From the NCBI RefSeq assembly GCF_024612015.1, contig NZ_CP102512.1, forward strand, positions 6,324,001-6,388,000: a stretch of DNA of 64,000 nucleotides, written 5' to 3'. The notes beneath the pieces are model-generated. The model was not told the origin of the DNA and did not search any database. It saw only the letters and a program-made list of their open reading frames with translations. Source of the stretch: Streptomyces sp. CA-210063 (GTDB lineage Bacteria; Actinomycetota; Actinomycetes; Streptomycetales; Streptomycetaceae). Position numbers and translations under genes: made by a program. This document shows, piece by piece, positions 58,172 through 64,000 of this stretch. Positions within the stretch are counted from its first letter, which is position 1, and each line of letters begins with the position of its first letter.

Positions 58172-58640
58172 GGGTGGGAACTCCTTGCGGGACGACGGCA
58201 TGTGGGGGCCTTCGAGGGACGGCCGGGGACGTGCCCGGAGGCCGTTTCGTGGAATACCTCCATCGTCGCGACGGAAGGGCGCCGTGTAGTCAGCCGCAGT
58301 TCTGGTTCCGGGGGCAGACTTCTGACGGACGGACAGGCGTCGCGTCATACCTGGGGATGACGGCGGGCCCCGAGGGGGCCTCTGGAGCGCATGACCGACA
58401 CGAGTCACCGCGTCACCGCTCGTATCCACGGTGGGACCGCCCGTTCGGGCGGTGAAATTCCGTCATTCCGCATACACCCGGTCGTGGCCTCCGAAAGGCT
58501 ACTGGCAAGTGCGGATGGCGTGTTCCCTGGGCTGATGCACCCTCAGACGTCAATAAAATAAGACAACATCGGTCCGCTCATCGACTGTTCGGGGGAAGCG
58601 TCCCGATAGGCTCGGCACCTCAGCGCGGAGCCCATGGCCT
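58172..58640. other. Spacer between ABC ATPase and bldA
   Basis: 469 bp. It must hold the ABC operon promoter (leftward) and the bldA promoter (rightward). A strikingly AT-rich patch, GTCAATAAAATAAGACAAC, lies at about 58549-58567. TAGGCT at 58607-58612 could be the bldA -10, with a weak TCGACT upstream (20-bp spacing); this is a guess. No gene is evident. Confidence 0.4.
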
Positions 58641-58723
58641 GCCCGGATGGTGGAATGCAGACACGGCGAGCTTAAACCTCGCTGCCCCTCGCGGGCGTAC
58701 CGGTTCAAGTCCGGTTCCGGGCA
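58641..58723 (+). tRNA. bldA: tRNA-Leu(UAA), bldA
   Basis: 83 nt with a long variable arm (class II). GCCCGGA pairs with TCCGGGC in the acceptor stem. The anticodon stem GCGAG/CTCGC closes the loop CTTAAAC, giving anticodon UAA, the only tRNA reading UUA in Streptomyces. The T-arm CCGGTTCAAGTCCGG is canonical. This is the bldA gene, which gates translation of TTA-containing developmental and antibiotic-regulatory genes. CCA is not fully encoded (CC then T). Confidence 0.97.
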
Positions 58724-58725
58724 CC

Positions 58726-59034
58726 TCCGACCAACCCCGCACACATTCCCCCATAACCCCACACTCTGCCCCCTCGGGCAACCCACACCCGGCACTCCCC
58801 CGGCCGTACGTCGTTTCCCTGGCCGCCGGTGGTTGATCGCGGTTGATCTCTGGACGATCGCGGGTGTGTACCGGGTTCGTCATGGATTGAGGGTGGTGGG
58901 ACGGGGAATCAGGGAGACGCGTAGCGTGTTCGATGACAGGGCAGGGAAAGATCCTCCCCAAGCACTAGGGTCAATCCTTTGCCTACCTATTACTCTTGAG
59001 CCAAGGCCACGCAGGGTGGCCATGGAGGAGTGAA
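58726..59034. other. Spacer between bldA and the Bax-inhibitor-like gene
   Basis: 309 bp. A C-rich stretch follows the tRNA (58735-58800). The last 60 bp before the next gene are less GC-rich and end with GGAGGAGTGAA. No small gene or clear hairpin was found. An open frame through the tRNA (58647-59033) is spurious. Confidence 0.4.
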
Positions 59035-59913
59035 ATGAGGAGCAGCAACCCGGTCTTCTCGCGACGGGGGTTCAGCCGCGACAACGGCCACGCGGGCTTC
59101 AACACCGCGCCGCAGGCCGGGGGAGCAGCTGTCGGCACCCAGGGCAACCCTTACGCCCAGGGCGGCAACCCGTACGCGACGAACCCGTACGCCCAGCAGG
59201 ACGTACAGCACGGCGCCCCGCCGCAGGCCCCGGTCACCACCGGCCGGATGACGATGGACGACGTCGTCATGCGCTCGGCCATGACGCTCGGCACCGTCGT
59301 CGTCGGCGCGATCCTCGCCTGGGCCCTCCTGCCCGTGTCGCCCACGAGCTACGGGCTGGCCATCGGCGCCGCGCTCATCGCCTTCGTCCTGGCGATGGTG
59401 CAGTCCTTCAAGCGCAAGGCCTCGCCCGCGCTGATCCTGACGTACGCCGCCTTCGAGGGTGTCTTCCTCGGCGTGCTCAGCGAGATGTTCAACTCGCAGT
59501 GGAGCGGTGCGCCCTTCCAGGCGGTGCTCGGCACCATGGCCGTCTCCGGCGCCACCCTCCTGGTCTACAAGGCGGGCTGGATCCGGGTCACCGCGCGGTA
59601 CGCCCGCATCGGCATGACCATCGCGATCGCCTTCATCCTCGTCATGGCGGTCAACCTGCTGCTGGTCGTCTTCGGGCTCGCCCCGGACGGCGGACTGCGC
59701 AGCATGGGCCCGCTCGGCGCGATCGTCGGCATCCTCGCGATCCTGCTCGGCGCGTTCTTCCTGACCCTCGACTTCAAGCAGGTCGAGGACGGCATCGCGT
59801 ACGGCGCCCCGCGCGAGGAGGCCTGGCTGGCCGCGTTCGGCCTGACCATGACCCTCGTGTGGATCTACGTCGAGATGCTCCGCCTGGTGGCCATCTTCAG
59901 CGGCGACGACTAA
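59035..59913 (+). CDS. Bax inhibitor-1/YccA family membrane protein
   Basis: 292 residues. A cytoplasmic Asn/Gly/Pro/Tyr-rich N-terminus (repeats of NPYAQ/NPYAT) is followed by seven membrane helices matching the Bax-inhibitor-1/YccA family, including AAFEGVFLGVLSEMF and a conserved FFLTLDFKQVEDGI near the C-terminus. Homologues are Ca2+-leak or stress-linked channels; the bacterial role is not well defined. ATG 59035 follows GGAGGAGTGAA. A strong terminator ends the message. Confidence 0.9.
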   Translation: MRSSNPVFSRRGFSRDNGHAGFNTAPQAGGAAVGTQGNPYAQGGNPYATNPYAQQDVQHGAPPQAPVTTGRMTMDDVVMRSAMTLGTVVVGAILAWALLPVSPTSYGLAIGAALIAFVLAMVQSFKRKASPALILTYAAFEGVFLGVLSEMFNSQWSGAPFQAVLGTMAVSGATLLVYKAGWIRVTARYARIGMTIAIAFILVMAVNLLLVVFGLAPDGGLRSMGPLGAIVGILAILLGAFFLTLDFKQVEDGIAYGAPREEAWLAAFGLTMTLVWIYVEMLRLVAIFSGDD

Positions 59914-59941
59914 AGCGCCCCGCAAGGCGACGTGACACGGT

Positions 59942-59979
59942 CGAAGGGCCCGCGAACCGACAGGTTCGCGGGCCCTTCG
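59942..59979. terminator. Bidirectional terminator
   Basis: Perfect 17-bp stem CGAAGGGCCCGCGAACC/complement, loop GACA, between the Bax-inhibitor-like gene and the convergent DUF4287 gene. Confidence 0.9.
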
Positions 59980-59993
59980 TGGTTTCGGTGTCC

Positions 59994-60224
59994 TCAGCGG
60001 AGCTTGCGCGCGGCCCTCCTCAGGTCGTACTCGTGAACGATCGCTTTGGCGTGGCCGTACGCGAGGTCGTACTCGTGCCGGAGCCAGCTGACCTTCTCCT
60101 CGAAGTTGAAGAGAGCGGGGCCTTCGTCGACTTTGCGGATCCAGTCGGAGATCTCACGACCGGTGCAATGGGGGATGCGGGCGAGCAGGTTGCGATGGGT
60201 CTCCTCAGAGAAGACTTGGGACAT
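59994..60224 (-). CDS. DUF4287-like small protein
   Basis: 76 residues, soluble and basic, with HCTGREISDWIRKVDEG and KVSWLRHEYDLAYGHAKAIV, the pattern of DUF4287. No function is established. ATG 60224 follows GGAGGCGCCG. It is a monocistronic gene with terminators or spacers on both sides. Confidence 0.8.
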   Translation of the reverse strand: MSQVFSEETHRNLLARIPHCTGREISDWIRKVDEGPALFNFEEKVSWLRHEYDLAYGHAKAIVHEYDLRRAARKLR

Positions 60225-60327
60225 CGGCGCCTCCGGACGAAAGGGAATGTAAGCCGGTCCTTCAGGTCACGTTGCCTGAGTGGCGGCCTGTTGGCAACAG
60301 TCCAGTTAAGGCGCGTACTCTCGCGGC

Positions 60328-60639
60328 GTGCTTGATACGACGCCGTTGACCCGTGCCGTGGACCATTTCGCCGACCGGTTGCGGGCCGCTCCGCAGAGCC
60401 GGCTGCAGCGGGGCGCCGCCGCGGAGGCGCTGGCGCTGGCCAGGGCTTTGGCACTGCGTGCCCAGCGGTTGGAGTCGCCCGGGGGGCCTCTTCGGGAGAT
60501 GCCGGACGTGGGGATGTTCGCGGCGGCTGATCAGGTCATGGTTGCCGGGAATGATCTCGCGCTGGTTCTGGGTGATGAAGGCGAGTTGGCGGAGGCGGTT
60601 GCGCTGGTGGAGGAGGCTCAGCGGCGGGCCGGGGTGTGA
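60328..60639 (+). CDS. Small Ala/Leu/Arg-rich helical protein of unknown function
   Basis: 103 residues, almost wholly helical (FADRLRAAPQSRLQRGAAAE, ALARALALRAQRLE, ELAEAVALVEEAQRRAG), with no recognised domain. The GTG start at 60328 has no clear ribosome binding site, so the message may be leaderless. Codon use fits a real Streptomyces gene. It is divergent from the DUF4287 gene. Confidence 0.6.
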   Translation: MLDTTPLTRAVDHFADRLRAAPQSRLQRGAAAEALALARALALRAQRLESPGGPLREMPDVGMFAAADQVMVAGNDLALVLGDEGELAEAVALVEEAQRRAGV

Positions 60640-60663
60640 GTCGGCGCCCAGGAGCTCGGGGGC

Positions 60664-60760
60664 CACTGTGATCGGGCGGCTGCGGGTTGTCTGTGGCTGA
60701 TCGCGCCCACGCGGCGGTAGCCGCATATCCAACACAGCTCCGCGCCCCTGATGGGGCGCG
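60664..60760. repeat. Partial relative of the dispersed palindrome
   Basis: GTGATCGGGCGGCTGCGGGT at 60667 closely matches the outer arm of copy C (GTGATCGGGCGACTGCGGGT at 63241). It is followed by CGCGCCCCTGATGGGGCGCG, a short hairpin. The full core is not present. Confidence 0.55.
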
Positions 60761-60791
60761 GCTGCCCTTCACCGGCAGCTGAAAAATGGTC

Positions 60792-61583
60792 CTACAGTGA
60801 CGCGATCACCCTGTCCGCCAGGATGTAGACCATGTCGTCGCCGCACTGGAACGTGAGGGTGTAGGCGCCGGAGATGCCCGAGCCGCCGAGGAGGACGGGG
60901 GTGTCGCCGGTGTGGAGGGCGCCGGCGAGCCGTTCGGCGGTTTCGCGGTGGCCGGGCGTCATGCAGAGGGTGGTGCCGTCGGCGAAGACGTAGACGTCGA
61001 GGGTGCCGAGGGGACCCGGGCGGACGTCGGCCAGCTCGGTGCGGGACGCGGCGAGGTCCTCCAGGCAGGCGACCGTGCGCTCGTGGTCGGTGGTGACAGC
61101 TGACTGCACCGGCACGAAATCGGGGTGCGAGGGGTGGCGGCGGCGGGCCGCGGCCAGCTCCGCGGAGTCCGCGGCGAACTCGTCGCCCTCAAGGCTCGGC
61201 TCGGTCACCGGCTCAAGGTGCTCCAGACCCGCGAAATCGGACTGCCTGGGCAGGAACAGGTCACTGTCGGGCAGACCCAGCAGGGAGGGCGTGTCCGAGA
61301 CGTCACGGGACTCCTGGGCGGCCCAGAAAGCCCGCGCCTCGGCCAGCTCACGCTCCCGCTCCTCGGCGAGCGCCTCGGCGACGGCCGCGCGTATCTCCTC
61401 CGTGTCGGCGGCCGGACGGGCGGCCGGCACCAGGGCGCGCCTACCGACGGCCCGGCTCTCGGCGAGCTCGGTGCGCAGGGCGGCGACCTGTCGGCGCAAC
61501 CCCGTGAGGGTGCGCAGGACGGCGACGCCCACGGCGGCGGTGGCGGCCGTGGCGAGCAGCAAGGCGATCGGCATGGCGCTCAC
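60792..61583 (-). CDS. Membrane-anchored hypothetical protein
   Basis: 263 residues. One N-terminal membrane helix (about 5-25) is followed by a coiled coil (about 27-95, LRRQVAALRTELAESRAV then EALAEERERELAEARAFW), an acidic linker, and a C-terminal soluble domain (LYVFADGTT-type strand in VYVFADGTTLCMTPG; TFQCGDDMVYILADRV). No known family is recognised. GTG 61583 has GGGAG ahead. It stands alone, convergent with the small gene at 60328. Confidence 0.7.
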   Translation of the reverse strand: MSAMPIALLLATAATAAVGVAVLRTLTGLRRQVAALRTELAESRAVGRRALVPAARPAADTEEIRAAVAEALAEERERELAEARAFWAAQESRDVSDTPSLLGLPDSDLFLPRQSDFAGLEHLEPVTEPSLEGDEFAADSAELAAARRRHPSHPDFVPVQSAVTTDHERTVACLEDLAASRTELADVRPGPLGTLDVYVFADGTTLCMTPGHRETAERLAGALHTGDTPVLLGGSGISGAYTLTFQCGDDMVYILADRVIASL

Positions 61584-61781
61584 TGACGTACTCCCGGTTC
61601 AAAGTCGACCCCCGACTTCCTACATCAGCTTGAAGGGCGGACTAACCAGCTGTCAGTGCGTAACGTCACGAAACGGGCAGGATTTTTGTCCCGATGTTTG
61701 GTGGTGAAACGGCTCTGACCTGCGTACATCGCTCTCCGGGGGGAGATAGGTCACATCCTGGGGGAGATTGGATCACAAAAC

Positions 61782-61816
61782 GGCCCGGAGCCCCCCAGAA
61801 ACCGGGACTCCGGGCC
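61782..61816 (-). terminator. Intrinsic terminator of the thiolase gene
   Basis: Read on the minus strand, GGCCCGGAG and CTCCGGGCC form a 9-bp stem around a 17-nt loop, followed at once by GTTTTG. It lies 54 bp after the thiolase stop. Confidence 0.85.
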
Positions 61817-61869
61817 ACAGCATCACCGTGCGCACCCGTACGGTGACGGGTTCGCGCGCGGGCGGTCGG

Positions 61870-63090
61870 TCAGCTGAGGCGCTCGATGACCATCGCCATG
61901 CCCTGGCCGCCGCCGACGCACATCGTCTCCAGGCCGAACTGCTTGTCGTGGAACTGGAGGGAGTTGATGAGCGTGGCGGTGATACGGGCGCCGGTCATGC
62001 CGAAGGGGTGGCCGACGGCGATGGCGCCGCCGTTCACGTTCAGCTTGTCCAGCGGGATGTTCAGGTCGCGGTACGAGGGGATCACCTGGGCGGCGAAGGC
62101 CTCGTTGATCTCGAACAGGTCGATGTCGTCGACGGTGAGGCCCGCGCGGGACAGGGCCTGCTTCGACGCCTCCACCGGGCCGTAGCCCATGATCTCGGGG
62201 GAGAGGCCGGAGACACCCGTCGAGACGATGCGGGCGAGCGGGGTCAGACCCAGCTCGCGGGCCTTCGTGTCCGACATGATCACGAGGGCGGCGGCGCCGT
62301 CGTTCAGCGGGCAGCAGTTGCCGGCGGTGACCAGCCCGTCCGGGCGGAAGACCGGCTTCAGGCCCTGTACGGCCTCCAGGGTGACGCCCGCGCGCGGGCC
62401 GTCGTCCGCACTGACGACCGTGCCGTCGGGCAGCGTCACGGGGGTGATCTCGCGCTCCCAGAAGCCCTTCTTGATGGCTTCCTCGGCGAGGTTCTGCGAG
62501 CGGACGCCGAACTCGTCCATGTCCTGGCGGGTCACACCCCACTGGCGGGCCAGGTTCTCGGCGGTCTGCCCCATCGCGATGTACGGGTCGGGGAGCAGGC
62601 CGTCCTCACGCGGGTCGTGCCAGTCGGCGCCCTCCGACTTGGACACGGCCTCCGTACGGGCCTCGGCCTCGGCGAAGAGGGGGTTGTGCGTGTCGGGCAG
62701 GCCGTCGCTGGTCCCCTTGACGCTCCGGGACACCGTCTCGACACCGGCCGAGATGAAGACGTCGCCCTCGCCGGCCTTGATGGCGTGCAGGGCCATGCGG
62801 GACGTCTGGAGCGAGGAGGAGCAGTAGCGGGTGATCGTGCAGCCCGGCAGGTGGTCCATGCCCAGCTGTACGGCGACGATCCGGCCCAGGTTGTGCCCCG
62901 CCTCGCCGCCGGGGAGGCCGCAGCCGAGCATCAGGTCGTCGATGTCCTTCGGGTCCAGCTCCGGGACCTTCGCGAGGGCGGCCTCGATGATCGTGGCGGT
63001 CAGGTCGTCGGGGCGCAGGTCCTTGAGCGAGCCCTTGAAGGCGCGGCCGATGGGGGAGCGGGCGGCTGAGACGATCACGGCTTCGGGCAT
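61870..63090 (-). CDS. Thiolase (acetyl-CoA C-acetyltransferase)
   Basis: 406 residues. The nucleophile Cys90 lies in TRYCSSSLQT, His361 in GHPFGMTGAR and the second catalytic Cys391 in CVGGGQGMAM. NEAFAAQ is also intact. It catalyses either acetoacetyl-CoA formation or the last step of beta-oxidation; length and a Cys-Ser-Ser-Ser active site fit the degradative/actinobacterial FadA type. ATG 63090 follows GGAGCCGTG; the upstream open frame is not supported. Transcribed alone, with its own terminator. Confidence 0.93.
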   Translation of the reverse strand: MPEAVIVSAARSPIGRAFKGSLKDLRPDDLTATIIEAALAKVPELDPKDIDDLMLGCGLPGGEAGHNLGRIVAVQLGMDHLPGCTITRYCSSSLQTSRMALHAIKAGEGDVFISAGVETVSRSVKGTSDGLPDTHNPLFAEAEARTEAVSKSEGADWHDPREDGLLPDPYIAMGQTAENLARQWGVTRQDMDEFGVRSQNLAEEAIKKGFWEREITPVTLPDGTVVSADDGPRAGVTLEAVQGLKPVFRPDGLVTAGNCCPLNDGAAALVIMSDTKARELGLTPLARIVSTGVSGLSPEIMGYGPVEASKQALSRAGLTVDDIDLFEINEAFAAQVIPSYRDLNIPLDKLNVNGGAIAVGHPFGMTGARITATLINSLQFHDKQFGLETMCVGGGQGMAMVIERLS

Positions 63091-63214
63091 CACGGCTCCA
63101 TTGGCATGCGTACGGAAAGCAGGGCTGTGGGGGAAGTTACCCGTACGTACGGGTCGGGTCACGGGCAAGGGGGTGTGACACCGACCGCACTTTTCTAAGC
63201 GCTTGCTTTTTGCT

Positions 63215-63426
63215 GGGCGCCTCATGGGTGGGGGGTGCCTGTGATCGGGCGACTGCGGGTGATTCGTGGTTGCTCGCGCAGTTCCCCGCGCCCCTTAAAC
63301 GACACGGCCCTACGGGCCGAAAAGCAAGGGGCGCAGCCCTGCTTTTCAGGGGCGCGGGGAACTGCGCGACCAGCCCCCACGCACCCGCAGTCGCCCGATC
63401 ACAGGCCCCCCACCCATTAGGCGCCC
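63215..63426. repeat. Long palindromic intergenic element, copy C
   Basis: The largest of the set. Outer arms of about 46 nt (63215-63262 and 63380-63426, starting GGGCGCCTCATGGGTGGGG) are nearly perfect complements, and the inner arms carry the GCGCAGTTCCCCGCGCCCC core. The right outer arm overlaps the last codons and stop of the SGNH hydrolase gene. Between thiolase and the SGNH hydrolase (both leftward), it would form a hairpin of about 200 nt. Confidence 0.8.
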
Positions 63427-64000
63427 GGCTGCGCCTCCGCGGCCGCGGCCGGCGTCGGGTCCGACACCGGCACCCTCCGCCGACGCCGCCGCTTCAGCAG
63501 AGCCCAAGGCCCACGCGGCCCCGTAGGCATGGCGGCCGTCACCTCGGTGCCGGCCTCCGACGCGGCCTCGGCGGCGGCGCGGGCAACCGGCAGGAAGCCC
63601 TCGCGGCGGCTGACATCCGGCCGCTCCTCCTCCGCCGGCCACAGGCCCAGCGCCGCGCACACCGTCGGCAGGACGGCCATCGCCGCGGTCGCGTAGCCCT
63701 CGGCGGAGGGGTGGTAGTTGTCGGGGCCGAACAGTTCGCGGGGGTTCTGTTCGAACTCGGGGCCGAGGAGGTCTCCGAGGGACACGGTGCGGCCGCCTTG
63801 TTCGACGGTCCCGATCGTCTGGGCGGCCGCCAGCTGCCGCGAGGCCCGGCGGGCGAGCCAGCGCAACGGCTGCTGCACGGGCTCGATCGTGCCGAGGTCG
63901 GGACAGGTGCCGACCACCACCTCCGCGCCGGCGGTCCGCAGCCGCCGTACGGCCGCGGAGAGGTGGCGGACCGAGCGGGTCGGGGGCATCCGATGGGTCA
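63417..64000 (-). CDS. SGNH/GDSL hydrolase, 5' end off the window
   Basis: The C-terminal 194 residues are present and the frame continues past the right edge (THRMPPTRSVRHLS). The visible part has the block III/V features of SGNH esterases: GTCPDLGTIEPVQQPLRW and the catalytic Asp/His in FGPDNYHPSAEGY. After that is a Pro/Ala/Arg-rich tail. The Ser and Gly/Asn blocks must lie outside the window. The stop codon lies within palindrome copy C. Confidence 0.85.
   Translation of the reverse strand, partial: THRMPPTRSVRHLSAAVRRLRTAGAEVVVGTCPDLGTIEPVQQPLRWLARRASRQLAAAQTIGTVEQGGRTVSLGDLLGPEFEQNPRELFGPDNYHPSAEGYATAAMAVLPTVCAALGLWPAEEERPDVSRREGFLPVARAAAEAASEAGTEVTAAMPTGPRGPWALLKRRRRRRVPVSDPTPAAAAEAQPGA

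Noticed and set aside
58647..59033. Open frame running out of the bldA tRNA
   Set aside because: It starts inside the tRNA and crosses C-rich spacer DNA without coding character.
63235..63420. Small open frame inside palindrome copy C
   Set aside because: Entirely within inverted-repeat DNA; the same translated pattern appears in every copy of the element because of the shared core.

Overview
The window is chromosomal DNA from a Streptomyces (Actinobacteria). The evidence is very high G+C with strong third-position G/C bias, frequent GTG starts, the bldA-type tRNA-Leu(UAA) at 58641, and a gene order that I recognise from memory as the conserved S. coelicolor core segment from about SCO3079 (thiolase) to SCO3129 (TetR), including ppc, glmU, prs, mfd, rpfA, eno, divIC and ndh. 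No insertion sequence, prophage, CRISPR array or rRNA was seen.

Layout. 1-2016: a TetR regulator coupled to a fatty acid desaturase, divergent from ppc. 2017-9779: ppc, then a leftward block (membrane protein, pth, rplY, prs, glmU) and tRNA-Gln. 9997-11594: an orphan histidine kinase and a 44-bp tandem repeat. 11607-17168: a compact cluster of predicted toxin and immunity domains: a SUKH-3 protein, a YwqJ-like deaminase, an HNH/WHH nuclease fused to a SUKH domain, and a 1007-residue protein joining an Imm35-like domain, a collagen-like linker, a deaminase-like domain and a SUKH-4-like domain. 17374-19500: a DivIVA-like coiled-coil protein, then a trypco2/trypsin-like pair that looks damaged (G8 frameshift, missing start codon). 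19561-26424: a DHA2-type MFS exporter, a MacB/FtsX-type ABC pair and a DUF2079 membrane protein. 26842-30375: mfd.

30553-41538: a TetR regulator, a SCO6745-like protein, a secreted HNH nuclease, an LprG/LppX-like lipoprotein, a solitary N6-adenine methylase with a changed motif IV, a membrane protein coupled to a Ser/Thr kinase, a DUF1906 protein, a SurA-like lipoprotein and mazG. 41581-45020: an NLR-like P-loop ATPase with Sel1-like repeats and a short amyloid-like motif, coupled to a cytochrome P450. 45204-47247: two resuscitation-promoting-factor genes; the second lies behind a ydaO-type c-di-AMP riboswitch. 47660-52951: eno, divIC, a DUF501 gene, ppx and ndh, with a Rex-like operator before ndh. 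53344-58171: cyclopropane-fatty-acid synthase and a second MacB/FtsX-type ABC pair. 58641-64000: bldA, a Bax-inhibitor-1 family protein, small proteins of unknown role, thiolase and a partial SGNH hydrolase.

Most of the window is housekeeping: anaplerosis, nucleotide and cell-wall precursor synthesis, glycolysis, respiration, division and spore/cell-wall remodelling. Set into it are conflict-type modules (the toxin/immunity cluster, the trypco2/trypsin remnant, the NLR-like/P450 pair, and possibly the methylase). Three intergenic regions also carry long palindromes that share one core but have different, individually self-complementary flanks.
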